Below, piece after piece: positions 1 through 11,599 of a stretch of DNA of 64,000 bases. The stretch is from contig OX387183.1 of assembly GCA_947561395.2 (NCBI GenBank), positions 30,492,853 through 30,556,852 on the forward strand, read 5' to 3'. A program made the translations under genes and the position numbers. Each line of letters begins with the position of its first letter. The first letter of the stretch is position 1. The DNA is from Buxus sempervirens. Taxonomy: Eukaryota > Streptophyta > Magnoliopsida > Buxales > Buxaceae. The notes under the pieces were generated by a model that saw only the letters and a list, made by a program, of their open reading frames with translations, searched no databases and had not been told where the DNA came from.

Positions 1-399
1 GTTTTGCTGCTCGGAAACTTTGATAGCCTATATTTTCTCCATCCGGACTCTGATTCTGGCAAATTCAATTTCGTTAGAACCGTATCGGAGTCCTCTATCC
101 ATTAGGATAGGGTTAAGCACCTGGATCGGGGTTTAGCAGGAAGTCAACTTTCAGCTCCCCTCAAGTTTGACCGTCTCATATCTTCTTCATCCGGAACCCG
201 ATCTGAGCAAACTTAGTTGCGTTAGAATCGTGTCAGGATTTCCTACTCATTAGGAAGAAGTATGGTGATCAAATTTCACCTGATCAAAAAGTCAACTTTC
301 ATCCCCAAAGGGTTTGACTTTTGTCTTTTAGCACATTTTCTGTTTTCTTTTTTCCTTTTTCTTTTTCTTTTTTGTTTGATCAAAATTTGGGTGCTTACA
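1..399 (-). mobile_element. LTR fragment of a Tat/Ogre-like gypsy element (third copy)
   Basis: This stretch resembles 3640-4023 over most of its length: shared phrases include CATCCGGACTC, GAGTCCTCTATCCATT and TTTCAGCTCCCC in the same order. It ends in GGTGCTTACA at 399, which reads TGTAAGCACC on the minus strand, the start of an LTR. Unlike the copies ending at 4023 and 17213, no polypurine tract follows. Instead the sequence from 400 matches 15047 onward. I infer the 5' LTR or solo LTR of a further minus-strand element inserted into element 1's LTR. Its other end is outside the window. Confidence 0.55.
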
Positions 400-1663
400 C
401 CATTGGTTGCCAAATGATTTTTGAGCTATCTTGATTAGCTATGCCAAAATGAGCTAGGCTTTGGGCTTGGGGCCCTTTACCTGGGCTTGGGCTTGAAAGC
501 CCAAGACTTCCTGAGTTAGGGTTTGGAAACCCTAACCTTTGTTGGGTTCAAAGGACTTAGTGGGCCCGACAGGCCTCGCCCTTGGTCTCGGCCAAACCAC
601 AACTTAAACTAAACATGCATGCCCCCGTGTTGGGCTTTGGTTGGCCTCCAATGGATTTGGCCCATTAAATCAATTTGGTAATCTTTGTTTAGCAAAAGTA
701 AGCTTGTCGGGCTTAGTGGGCCCCGTTGGAAGGCCCACATGAAATCAAATTGGACCGGATTGGTCCATGACCCACCTTGGGTTTCTAGTTGACCTGGAAA
801 CAATGTTGGTTCATCCGGATTGATCAAACAAAGCACAAAAATAGCACAATATCACAAAATATGGAAACTGGCATTTTGACTGTGTAGCCGACCTTAGTTG
901 TCGGCTACAAACAAAGCCACTTGTATCCGACCATGATGGTCGGTTACAAAGAAAAACCCTGTTGATCCGACCTAAGTTGTCGGATCATCACAGAAAGTGG
1001 TCTTTTCGGATTTTGCCAATGGGCTTGGGTTCCTGGGCTTTCTAGGGTGTTCCAATAATTGTGTAGGCCCACAATGGTTCAAGGAAGTGGAAGACCACAC
1101 TTTTGGTCTACTTTGGGGTGTTTACAACAAAGGAAGGAGGAGGGGAGGCATGGGGGGTTGCCTCCTCCCATTCAAACCACATACCACAACCGAACAGGGA
1201 CCATGTTGTTCCTGTTTTGGTTTCCCCATTCACGCAAACGGCACACACACAAGATTCATATATGTATAACAAAACATGGCAAGAAACTATACCTTGGGGT
1301 CTTAAGCCCTTCTTCTAGTGTGTAGGCACCTCTTGGAGCTCCTACAGCAGCTAGAGCCTTCCTCTTGCACCACTAACAGCAGCAAACCTCCTCCTTGCTT
1401 GGGGGAACATGGAGAAGAAGAAGAAAAGAGAGAGAGAGAGAGAGAGAGAGAGCCTTGAGGTAATGCTTGAAGGGTTTGGGGAGCCAAAGCGGGGCAAGAG
1501 GAAGGGATTTTGGAGCAGGAACAAAGGGGGAAGAAAGGAGAAAAACAACAAAGAAAAGCCAACCCCTTGAATGGGGCTGTTGTTGCCTTTTTATAGAAAA
1601 ACTTTTGTATCCGGCATTTAATGTCGGATATACTACCCTTCCTTTGTATCCGGCATTTTAAGT

Positions 1664-3301
1664 CAGTCAATAAGGAGAAGAGTGAGGTGTTCATGGCCGC
1701 AGTCCCATATCACACCAAACAGGAAATTTTGCATGTGTTAGGTTTCAAGGAGGGCTCCTTACCTGTGAGGTACTTGGGTGTACCATTGATATCGTCCAGG
1801 CTGTCTGCTAGGGATTGTGAACCATTGCTGCAGAAGGTGCAAGCGCAGGTGGCTTCATGGAGGGGTAAAGCTTTATCATATGCTGGTAGGCTAATGTTAA
1901 TAAGGTCAGTCTTGTTTTCTTTGACTATCCATTGGTTATCAGTGTATATCCTTCCTAAGGAGGTCATATATAAGGTGGAGAGAATGTGTAGACAATTCCT
2001 TTGGGCAGGTACAGGTAATGCAAGGAAGGTGAGCAAGGTCAAGTGGGGGCATGTGTGTGCCTCATTCAACCAAGGTGGACTTGGAGTATTGAGCTTGCCC
2101 TTGTGGAACAAATGTGCAGTCATGAGACAAACGTGGTTGGTGGCCAGTAGAGCTGATAACCTTTGGGTTGCATGGGTTACCTCAAACCTACTTAGAAGGC
2201 GAAATTTTTGGACTGTCCAGGTACCTTCGACTGCATCCTGGGTATGGAGGAAGATCTTGAAGATGAGGAGTGTGGCTAGTACATTTATCAAACACAGGAT
2301 TAATAATGGAAGGGGTACATCTTTGTGGTATGACAACTAGCATCCAGTGGGGCCGCTTGCTCAGACTTATGGCGTGCGATTGATTTATGATTCTGGACTC
2401 CCTGCAGCGGCTGTGGTGAGTGATATTCGAGATGGGGAGGAGTGGGACCTTCCAGTAGCGGTATCGGCAGATCTCCTTGAGGTTTGGGCAAGAATTCATG
2501 AACTTCCTACTCCTTGTGTAGGTGAAGAGGATAGAATCATATGGACGGGGTCAGACTCTGGATTGTTTGATGTGAGCAGCACGTATAAGAAGCTTGATAT
2601 TGGCCACACAGTAGTAAGTTGGAGTAGGTTGGTGTGGTATCCAAATAATATTCCCAGGCATGCCTTCATACTATGGATGGCTATCCGTTGTGCCTTACTT
2701 ACCAGAGATAAACTGTTCAAGTGGGGACTTATCCAAGGGGCGACATGTGTTCTGTGTAGGAGGGAGGATGAGACTGTCCAACACTTGTTTTTTGAGTGTA
2801 GCTACTCTAAAGCTATATGGAGGAAGATGATGAGAAGGAATTGCTTACGATACTCAGGTTTACAATGGGAAGCTCTTATACATTGGGGCTCAATGAATTG
2901 GGTTTCTAATAATCCGATTAATCTAGTTAGAAGGATGTCATTGGCAGCAACTGTGTATCATGTGTGGCTGGAAAGAAACAGGAGGATCTTCAAGAATGCG
3001 GCTCTACCACATGGGGAGGTGTGCAAGTTCATTTACCAAGACGTTCTATTTCGTTTCCATGGTACTAGGGTCGTAGTGAAGGACAATGACGTCCATAGAC
3101 AGGTACTAGCTAATTGGGGTTTTAACTGGTTGGTAGTTTGATTTGGACCTTGTGGTCATTGTGCATGTAGTGTGTGTATTTGGAGTACCCATAGTGTGTG
3201 GTGTTCTGTGTTTGCGGTTGGTTGGGTGATGTGGTCACCCTCTCTTGTACATATTGTTTATCTTCTTAATGGAACTTACTTAATTTCCAAAAAAAAAAAA
3301 A
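1664..3301 (+). mobile_element. LINE A, 5'-truncated L1-type element
   Basis: The element starts abruptly inside the reverse transcriptase domain (VNKEKSEVF) and ends in a poly(A) tail at 3289-3301, preceded by TTGTACAT and the family's 3' terminus (ACTTAATTTCC). 5' truncation of this kind is usual for target-primed reverse transcription. The flank resumes with ATGTCAGATAC, resembling the GTCGGATAC-type words upstream, but I cannot define a clean target-site duplication beyond GTCA-type microhomology. The 3' UTR runs from 3142 to about 3288. Confidence 0.88.
1666..3141 (+). pseudogene. LINE A ORF2 remnant: RT C-terminal part plus zf-RVT
   Basis: This is the last ~490 codons of an L1 ORF2. 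It begins after the catalytic FADD motif, carries the PVRYLGVPL and LSYAGRLMLI blocks that close the RT region, and continues into the zf-RVT domain with CVLCRREDET followed by HLFFEC, a CxxC...H...C pattern. A tryptophan codon in the conserved DNWHP block has become TAG at 2338-2340; the frame then continues unchanged to the TGA at 3141. Both halves are plainly one former gene. It lacks endonuclease and catalytic RT motifs, so it cannot be active. Confidence 0.88.
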
Positions 3302-4023
3302 TGTCAGATACAAACACAATTATTTCAAAATTTTAATTTTCTGCGCGTATCTGTCAGCGAATCAGCGCGAATCTCGCGGGCAAATCTCTTGTATCCGGAA
3401 ATATATGTCGGATAAGAAGAGAGGAGTGTGTATCCGACACAAATCGGATATTTACAAATTTAGTCCCTGGATATTCGCAGATTATTCTGATACACTTGGA
3501 TATTCACAGATTTGGTCCCTGCGCATTTTTTATTTAGTCCCTGAGATATTTTGAATGTTTGGATATTCATGGATTGCCCCTCGAGATATTTTCTTGCGCC
3601 TCTCGCCACGTGTGCAGCCTTTTGCCACATGTGCAGTTTCCGGCTTTTGTTGCTCGAAAACTTCAACAGCTCATATCTTCTTCATCCGGACTCCGATTTG
3701 GGCAAACTCAATTGCGTTAGGACTGTATCAGAGTCCTCTATTCATTGGGATAGGATTAAGTAGCTGATTTGGGGTTTCGGATAAATTCAACTTTCAGCTC
3801 CCCCTCAAGTTTGACCAGCCTGCAGATCCTTCATCCAGACTTCAATTCCAGTAAACTCAGTTGCGTTGGAACCGTGTCGGGATTCTCTATCCATTAAGAT
3901 AAAGCAAGTTGGCCAATTATCACTTGATCAAAAGGTCAACTTTTTGTCCCTTCAGGGTTTGACTTTTCAACTAGGGTTTGCCTTTCTGGCACTTCCGGGG
4001 GTGAAAAAAATGAGGTGCTTACA

Positions 4024-4043
4024 GTAGTCCCTCTTTGCCGGAG
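4024..4043 (-). promoter_or_regulatory. Polypurine tract of element 1
   Basis: On the minus strand the sequence reads CTCCGGCAAAGAGGGACTAC directly before the LTR start TGTAAGCACC. A purine-rich run ending at the 3' LTR is where plus-strand DNA synthesis is primed in LTR retrotransposons. The same arrangement recurs at 17214-17233. Confidence 0.6.
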
Positions 4044-6209
4044 TCACCTTGGGGATGAACGCCAAAGAAAAAGAAGAACCTCGTTTTTGTGCCCTGCATT
4101 TTTGTTGACATGATTGACGAGCTTAGTCCTTTTCGGATCTTTTTTCAATGAAAGGGAAACACGAAATGGCTTCCACTTCCTGGCTTTGGATTTTTTTAGT
4201 GAAAGGGAAACACGAAATGGCTTCCACTTTCTTGCTTTGGAGCTTGCTTACACTCAATTCTTGGGTTTTTTGGAGCAACTCCTCGGCATTTAATTTGAGT
4301 TTTGAAGGGATTAGATGGGACTTGAGCTCGCCAACCTGTTTCAATGTTGATGCAAAGTGCTCAACAATGTTCTTTTTCTCTTGTTTGTTCCATTTAAAGC
4401 TTTTAGGTGATTTCAGTCATGATTTCTTTTATCCTTTTTTCATATTTGGGACTTTTGAGGACAGTTTTTTTTTCGAGTTTGGTTAGGGAATGGAAGGAGG
4501 GAGGAGAAGATGCTCTTGGCGAGGAGGTGCTCTTAGTGCTGCTCGGTGCCTCAAGGGAGCTCACAAACCTGTCCTATTCTATTTACAAAAGTGGGAAAAG
4601 GAAAAATTTACAAAAGGGGCCATCCTGCCCAAAGACTTCTTCTTTTTGTCTCCTTCTTCATGAGAGGGTCTTCATCTCTTTCTTTTTCATGGTCTCCTTT
4701 TCCTCAGGGGAAGGGTGCTTCTATCAGTTCCTTTTCCTAGTGAGGTAGGGGCCTCCCAGTTTTGGGATAACTCCACCAGGGATTGGTGGGAGTCCCTACC
4801 ACTTCACTTTCTTGCACAGCTCAGTTCCTTCTTATCGGGTGTGAGCTTATCACGCATATGGGGGCTCTTGCTGGGGATCCGTGGAGCCTTCTTGTATATG
4901 CCTCTTCTTTTGCAAGACCAGCCTCTTCAGACTGGGCATGGTCTTGACATGCAGCTTCAAGTTTCTCGGAGACTCTGCTTGGGGAAAAGAATTTGTTGGG
5001 GGCAAAGTAAGTCTTTGCAATTCCCCTGTCAATGTATTGCTGCATCGGCCTTCCACTATTTTGCCTTTCTTCTGTTCTCGTCCTTCTTGACACTTCATGA
5101 TTTCTTCTGGTTCTTTTGCTTTGCCTGGGCCTACAAAATTCTCACAGAGCAGTGAGGTATCTGAGACTTAGAAAGGGGTAAGCGCTTAAGGCTTACTCGC
5201 TTTTAGTGTGTGTGCAAGTGCACATGACTGAAACGAAGTTTTTCCAAAATTTTTTTTTTCAAAACTTGTACAAGTGATTTTAAAAAGAGAGGCGGGACCA
5301 GCGACCATGGTGAATTGCCTTGTTAACTCGAAGTGTTTCGGGACGATGTGTTTGACACGCATTCCTATGAGATTCCTGACTTGTGCCAACAGAGGCATTG
5401 CAGAGGTTTAACATTTGGGGGCATTTCAAAGGATGTTCTCCCGTTCCCAGTCTTGGTTTTCCCTCACCTTGACCCAGCTTTTCAGGGTAGTTTCAGGATT
5501 TTGCAATTGAGGGTTTTTCCCTTTTTCTTTTCCCTTGGGTTAGTGCTTGCCCCAGCTTAAGGGTTTTTGGCCAACTCTTGTGCATCGTGTCCCATAGATC
5601 AGAGAGGTCTTCATATTAGGACGAAACATCGGCTTAGTTTTAAATCTGAGAAATGAAGGGATATAAGGCTCAAATTCTTATCTTTTCATTTTCAGGTTTT
5701 ACTTTGTGTCTTGCCAAAGCTCGTTCTTCTTTTAGATTCCTTCATCATTGATCCGCATAAATTCCATTTGTCACATTTCCTGCAATCAGAAAGGACTTTT
5801 TAATGGGATGAAACGAAGGCTGAGGTTTTTAGCTCATGAAAGAAAGGGAATATGGCTCAAAGTTTCTTTGCAAATGGGTCAAGTCATGTTTTACCCTTTT
5901 CTTGGCTGCTTGGGCTTTGCTACTACCTTTTTGCCTTCCTTTATTTTCTTTTCTGAGGCCCTTCGTGGCCTTCACCTTTTCCTTTTGTTTTTCCTTTCCT
6001 CTGTTCTGGGATTATCTTAGCTTTTTGCTTTGATTAGCAAGTCCCAGTGTATTTTTTGCTTTCTTTTCCTCTTCTTTGTTTCTACTCATCCATGTCTTCT
6101 CTTCTTTACCCAACTCCAGATTTAGGGCTCATGACTCAGTGGGTTTAGAAGAAAGAAAATTAGGCTCAAATGGTTGGACTAGAGATATGACTTTGAAACT
6201 GGGGGAAAT
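4044..6209 (-). other. Non-coding 3' region of element 1, left part
   Basis: No credible gene. It is homologous to the region right of 17214: the openings (4010-4135 and 17200-17310), the CAGAGAGG...AGGAC...AAATGAAGG blocks (5600-5690 and 19850-19920) and the AGAAAGGAC blocks (5788 and 20040) occur in the same order. It contains a 51-bp direct duplication (4149-4178 and 4200-4229) with the motif GGGAAACACGAAATGGCTTC, the same unit that forms the long array at 9455-10210. C/T-rich runs dominate 5880-6110. Short open frames are low-complexity by-products. Confidence 0.6.
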
Positions 6210-6222
6210 AAAGCAAGGTTGG

Positions 6223-6754
6223 ACTAGGGCCCACTCGCATTTGTTTTTTGAGTGCTCTTATAGTACCCATGTGTGGAACAATGTTTTGGCTCGTAATGGA
6301 GTGACAAGGACACATCATTCATGGGCGGACATTGTGCAATGGGCTGCATCTCTGAACCTTGGTAGCCCCCAAGCCATCCTCATATTCAAGCTCTCTCTTG
6401 CAGCAAGTGTTTACCACATATGGCGGGAAAGAAACAGAAGGGTGTTCCGGAATTCATATTTGCCGTGGGAACAGTTGGTATCACTTATCGCTCTTGATGT
6501 TAGAGGCAAGGCTAACTTGAAGCGTGTGACTGTCCCAGATTCCCCTCTCCATCGCCATCTTGTTGATAGTTGGGATTTAGACTGGGATCTTGTAAGGTGA
6601 CGATTGGGTATTTTTGCAATCTCTAGTGTTCATGTCATGTGCCCTGATTCTTTAAGGAGCACATTGGGTTGCCTTGTTTGACCTCTCATTGTACAAATCA
6701 TTATTTTATATACTACTTTGGACTTACCTTCCAAAAAGAAAAAAAAAAAAAAAA
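6223..6754 (+). mobile_element. LINE B, short 5'-truncated L1-type copy
   Basis: Only the end of the zf-RVT domain and the 3' UTR remain, with poly(A) to about 6754. It is flanked by a 13-bp target-site duplication with one mismatch: AAAGCAAGGTTGG at 6210-6222 and AAAGCAAGGATGG at 6752-6764. The 3' UTR (GTGCCCTGAT, AAGGAGCACATTGGGTT, ATTGTACA) is nearly the same as that of LINE F at 41620-41750, so B and F belong to one subfamily. Confidence 0.9.
6232..6600 (+). pseudogene. LINE B zf-RVT C-terminal fragment
   Basis: About 122 codons, beginning HSHLFFEC and ending in a TGA after DLDWDLVR. It contains the last Cys/His ligands of zf-RVT and the conserved SLAASVYHIWRERNRRVF block. No stop or frameshift is visible, but it is only a tail: the CxxC pair and all enzyme domains are missing. 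It matches the C-terminus of LINE F (41200-41602) residue for residue in most places. Confidence 0.85.
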
Positions 6755-6764
6755 GCAAGGATGG

Positions 6765-7419
6765 CTTTTCATCCTTTTGCAGAAGTTGTGACAACTTCAA
6801 ATGTTCACACGAATTCATTCAGGAATCTATTTATCCTTTTTATTTTCTTTTTCAGCTTTGCCCCGGTGTGGGGTGACTAGACACAACACGGGTATTTGAA
6901 TAACACGATCAAGTCCAAAGTGTTTTGACTAGCGTTTCTTAAGATTAAGGATTCATGAAAGATGGCCTCTCATCCTTTCTTAGAGACATGATGTTAAAGC
7001 CAGCCTCGGCCCTTAGCTGGTTTGGACACTTTCTCTCTCTTCTTGTTCTTTTCCTTTCTTTTCTCTCAAGGATTGTATAGGGGTCATCTTGGCTTTTTGC
7101 TCTTATTAGCAAGTCCCAGTGTAAAGATAGGTTGGGAAGGAAAATCAAGGCCTGGATCGAGAAAGATTGCCTTTGGCTCAGTCAAGGTTCTCATGGGATA
7201 GTGCACCGCACCCAACTAAAGACACCTTTGAGCAACTCAGTATTTCTTCATGATCATGGTTGTGCCAAAAAAAAAGGTGCAGTCTCAGAGCAATGTCATC
7301 ATTGACCACTACTTGTACATTTTTTCAAAAGGCTTTTCACAAAAGCTTGCATGAAAGTAAAAAAGCATTTAAATTAATTACATGACAACCACCCCTACCA
7401 GGGATATTTAGTGCCAAAA
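6765..7419 (-). other. Non-coding 3' region of element 1, right part
   Basis: Continuation of element 1 after LINE B. The phrase GATGGCC-CTCATCCTTT near 6960 recurs near 20600 in element 2. I see no gene. It leads directly into the decayed gag on the minus strand, leaving no room for pol. Confidence 0.5.
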
Positions 7420-9212
7420 GTAGAGTTCAACTTATCCTGGTCATGGCGGACTCGGAGTGGAACCGTGCCTGGTGAAGATTTTGGATTTCGGGATTGCTCT
7501 CTGCCTTGCAGTTTTACCAACTTGTTCAACTGGTACCACTTGAAGACGCCTGATTGTGGTTAGGGAGAGGATTCGTGGTAGTGGCTACGGGAGGAGTTGG
7601 TGCTGGAGGATCGACCGAGATACGCTTGTTGTCAATCAGGTCCTAGACATCGTTCTTTAGTTCCCTGCAGCGATTGGTATGATGTCCCAGAGCTCCCATG
7701 TGGTAGTCGCAATATTCATTGGGGTAGTAGGAGCAACTGTTGGTCGGCTGCTGAGTGGGTTGCTTCTTCTGTAAGTACCCTTTCTACAATAGGGTTGGCA
7801 GCAATTCTGACAATGGATAAGGTAGGGGTATGAACACCCTGTTCAATCTTGCTTGGAATTCCTCTTTGGTCCACCTCGGCCGTCCTACAGATTGTGCCCC
7901 CTGGTCACTGTTCTGATTTTCCCCCTGTCAGGTGCCGAAAAGTGGAAGGGCCTGTTCGGCTGGACATAATTGACAATCTCATCTTCTTTCCTTCTTTTCG
8001 TACCTCTCCCGCCAACGGGGTTCCTTCTCTGCTCGGTCGCAAAGCCTGCCAATTTGCTAGACTTAACTCCATCCTCTATTCTGTCTGCCACAACAACCAA
8101 GTCGGAGAAACTTGCAGCAAACTGCCCTAGTAGCAGAGTGTAGTACATCTGCCCCAGTGTCGAGATGAATAGTGTCACCATCTCTTTCTCCAACATGGGT
8201 GGTTGTACCATTCAGGCCATTTCCCGCCATCTCTTTGCATATCCACGAATGGATTCAGTGCTTTTCTTAGTCATCTTTTGCAATTCCATCCAAGTGGGCA
8301 AGACCTCCATGTTGAACTTGAAGTGTTCAAGGAATGTGCTAGCCAGGTCGTCCCAAGTCCTGATCTGGTTCTTGTCCAGACTGGCAAACCATTTCTGAGC
8401 TGAGCCTATCAACGAACGCTAGAAGAATTGAATCATAATTCTCTCATCATAGGCGTACTGGCACATATCCTCGTAGTATGCCCTGAGGTGGGACAATGGG
8501 CAGCCACTTCCGTTGAACTTCACAAAGTCCGGGCACTTGAACTTGGGCGGAAGTTGCAAATTAGGGAAAAATCCCAGTCTATCCAGTGAGGCTTCCTTCG
8601 GCATAAGATCTCGGTTCACATTCCACATTTGTTCTTTCAGCATTTGCAAATCCGCTTGCATCTGGGCTGAGATACTTGCTGCCTCCTGTGCTCTATACCA
8701 CTCTTCTTCTTCATGCCCTATTCCTTGTGGCATTACTAGTTGTTGTGGAATAGCAAGGGGTGCCGGAATATGCAACGGCGGCTCTGGTTGAACTGGCCAA
8801 TGTTGTGGAATTTGTTGCTCTAGCGGTTGCAAGTTCAGCTGTGGGAGAACTGGTGGCGGCTGCTCTAGCATGACTGGCACAGGCTGAGGGGCCAACCTCT
8901 GCGGTGGTGGTACTGGTAGCTCCTGGGGAGGTGCCGGCTGTTGTGGAGACACTGGCAACTGCTGCCGGGGTTGCACAAACTGTTGTAGTGCTTGCAGCCT
9001 TTCCATTTGCTGCATCATGGTCGCCATCATGGTCGACATGTTGGCCATTTGCTAGTTCAGTCCGGTGATCACTGGGTGATCTTCCAGTTTCTCTTGTTCT
9101 AGAGGTGGAGGTAGAGGTAGTGCCTGTTCTTGTTCCTCGGCAGGATCAATCTGTAGCCTTCTTCCGAAACACAAGAGAATTGGGCTACGGTTTGCAATTT
9201 TGGAACCTTGGT
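7420..9212 (-). pseudogene. gag: Decayed gag of a Ty3/gypsy element (Retrotrans_gag)
   Basis: Read on the minus strand, the frame starts near 9212 (ANRSPILLCFGRR), passes through a Pro/Gln-rich segment (about 9000-8740), then the gag core: LPPKFKCPDFVKF, DERIMIQFF, GSAQKWFASLD, TWDDLASTFLEHF and GYAKRWREMA. It ends in a YCDYH...GHHTNRC modified zinc-knuckle motif (about 7660-7740). These blocks are typical of plant Tat-type gag. In-frame stops interrupt it: TAG near 9054, TAG at 8419, TGA at 8212-8214 and TAG near 7645, several explainable as CAG-to-TAG or CGA-to-TGA changes. No protease, RT, RNase H or integrase follows. Gag would package element RNA; this copy cannot be translated whole. 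Confidence 0.82.
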
Positions 9213-9454
9213 ATTAAAAAAGGGCACAAGTTAGTCCAAAGAATTTACATTAAAAAATGAGATATAATGCATGTCAATGCAGATTATTTTTTATCTTTTT
9301 TTTTTTTTTTGATTTCCACTTGATCTCTTTTTAGCTGCCGTTCGGGAGCAAGGGGAGAGTCCTTGGTTTTGATCTCCAGAAACTACAGGAGTTGATTTCT
9401 GAAGGATTGGTAGTTACAGAAGTCGGTTTCCCTTTGGGAAGCGGTGATTTTAAC
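9213..9454. other. Non-coding leader between gag and tandem array
   Basis: AT-rich stretch with a long T-run at 9298-9311. No gene or RNA is recognised. On the minus strand it lies upstream of gag and is probably part of element 1's 5' untranslated region. Confidence 0.4.
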
Positions 9455-10210
9455 TAATTTTTGGAAACACAAAATGGTTTCAGAGTAGCGGAAGCACGAA
9501 ATAGCTTCGACTAAGATTTTGGGAAACACGAAATGGCTTCAACTGGGGAAACACAAAATGGTTTCAACTTTGGAAACACGAAGTGGTTTCAGAGTAGCAG
9601 AAGTGCGAAATGGCTTCGACTAAGATTTTGGGAAACACGAAATGGTTTTAGAGTAGCAGAAGCACGACATGGCTTCGACTAAGATTTTGGAAACTCGAAA
9701 TGGTTTCAATTTTGGAAACACGAAATGGTTTCGAAGTTGGGGAACACGAAATGGTTCCAGATTTTTGGGAAACGCGAAATGGTTTCAAAGTTGGGGAACA
9801 CAAAATGGTTCCAGATTTTTGGGAAACACGAAATGGTTTTAGAATTGGAAACACAAAATGGTTTCAATTTTGGAGAACATGAAATGGTTTCGAAGTTGGG
9901 GAACACGAAATGGTTCCAGATTTTTGGGAAACGCGAAATGGTTTTAGAGTAGCGGAAGCACGAAATGGCGTCGACTAAGATTTTGGGAAACACGAAATGG
10001 TTTCAAAGTAGCGGAAGCACGAAATGGCTTCGACTAAGATTTTGGAAGCACGAAATGGCTTCAACTACGACTTGGAAACATGAAATGGTTTCAGGTTTGG
10101 AAACACATAATGGCTCCAAATTTGTGGAACACGAAATGGCTCCAAATTTGGGGAACCCGAAATGGCTCCAGAGTAGCAAAAATGCGAAATGGTTCCTACT
10201 AAGATTTTGC
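9455..10210. repeat. Degenerate tandem array of GAAACACGAAATGGTTTC units
   Basis: More than 20 copies of a 20-35 bp unit built around GGAAACACGAAATGGTTTC or GAAGCACGAAATGGCTTCGA. Spacers such as AAAGTTGGG, AGATTTTTGG and GACTAAGATTTTGG occur in recurring combinations, so there is a higher-order pattern. Each unit contains a short inverted repeat (GAAA...TTTC or CGAAatggcTTCG). The array lies between gag and the primer binding site of element 1. Open frames across it (repeats of NGF/EMV or of PFRVS) result from the repeat and are not genes. Confidence 0.88.
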
Positions 10211-11599
10211 CATTTAGGGACGAGGAGAAGAGTCCTCGATTTTGGGGGTAGTCCCGGTTTGGGAAGAGTCCCTGTTTGGGAAGAGTCCCCATTTTTGGGG
10301 CCAACACGAAACAATTCCCAAGGGCTGCAGAAGCACAAAATGGCCTCAACCAAGGTTTAAGATTTATCAATTGACATTTTGACACATTTGGTCTTCACTT
10401 GGATTTGAAATTTCTTCTTTCTTTTCTTTTCATCATTTTTTTCTTTTTCAATTTGGCTGATGGTCTTCAGCAAGGGTCAAGCTCATCCTTGATTTTTCTT
10501 GACTTATTATTTTGGGCTAGGTCATAGCCAAATGATTCTTTTCCTGATTAGGATGAAACTGCTTAAGGCACAGGGAATTGGAGCCATTCTTAGTCCCGAT
10601 GTGACTTTGAATTGGGAAATTTTTGCATTATCTCTTTTGAAAATGACTTAATCAAAAATGTTTGTGCAAGTGATTTTGAAGTGTGTGCACTCAATGCATG
10701 AGGATGCTGGCACAAATTTACAGTAAGGGCTAAATGATATTACCATTCAGAAATCCAGTATAAAAGAAATGACTATAAAAAATTACATCAAAAGGGGTGT
10801 GTGCACAGTGCTAAAAAGGTTTGTGCCTAGCGAGACATGACCCCTAGACATACTCGTGTATGGAAGCACCACTGAGTCCCGGTCTGCTTTCTTTCATCTG
10901 CTCTTTCGTCTGCCGTTGACTTCAGGTGCCAGACCAAAAGAATTTACAACTTGCCAGTGAGGGCAAAAATTACATGATATTCACAAAAATCTGCAAAGGA
11001 TTCATCCTTAAGGCTGTTGGGAGCCAAAAGGAAGGATACAAATTCGCTTCAAGGCGGGCTGGCCAAATTCCTAAATCTAGGGTTTCATCCCTCCGCTCTG
11101 ATCTGGCCTACTTTTATCTGACTGTCTGATCTGGCCGGCTTTCATCTGCTCAAAAGGCCGACCCAGACTCCGAGTGCTTCCAGCGGACTCAAATGGGTCA
11201 AGGCCCACAGCTCGCAGGACTCTATGCATGGATCTGGGGTGGTTCCCCTGATCAAAGTTAGGTTGGCCTCCTAAATTAGGGCTAAGGTAGCCCATGATCT
11301 AGGGTTTACTCAATTCAATGCCAAAAAGCAGGGGTTGCTGCCCCTAATGGACTCTTGGGTTTTAAATTGATTTTACCCTTCTTGTTTCGTCATTCACAAC
11401 ACATTATATAACTCTCACAAAACGTGGTTTGCTTAGAAGCGTTAAGTGGGGAAGGATACCCAGCCTGAGACTGTAAAACCCTAATTTTTCTACATGATTT
11501 TATTGGAAAAATATAATTAATAAGCTGTGTGTATGTAAGGAATCTCGGTGGGCGAGCATGCACCAAATCCTGGGATTTCAAATAACTCTTCGAGCGGCA
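10211..11599. other. Non-coding interior of element 1
   Basis: No gene is supported. A few decayed array units run on to about 10350 (GAAACAATTCCC, GCACAAAATGGCC). The remainder is unique-looking sequence with short open frames lacking any recognisable motif. Confidence 0.4.

Larger units (their letters stand above)
400..4023 (-). mobile_element. 3' LTR of Tat/Ogre-like element 1, containing LINE A
   Basis: The minus-strand LTR begins at 4023 (TGTAAGCACC) next to a purine-rich tract. Its left part (400-555) matches 15047-15180 closely (the run from CCATTGGTTGCC to TTCAAAGGACTT), so this and the 14501 LTR are two copies of one terminal repeat. It is non-coding, with ATCCGACxTAAGTTGTCGGAT-type short palindromes around 890-1000 and 1610-1660 and a (GA)n run at 1428-1452. 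LINE A interrupts it at 1664-3301. Small open frames here look spurious. Confidence 0.55.

Noticed and set aside
1302-1694. Minus-strand 130-codon frame with Ser/Leu repeats
   Set aside because: It runs through a GA-repeat and across the LTR/LINE A junction; the protein is low-complexity.
4407-6033. Phe/Leu/Ser-rich open frames resembling membrane proteins
   Set aside because: C/T-rich non-coding sequence gives Phe and Leu codons; the homologous region of element 2 does not keep the frames.
9648-10385. Repetitive open frames on both strands (EMVSKLGNTKW, PFRVSQKSG)
   Set aside because: Produced by the GAAACACGAAATGG array; the same pattern appears in all frames that lack stops.
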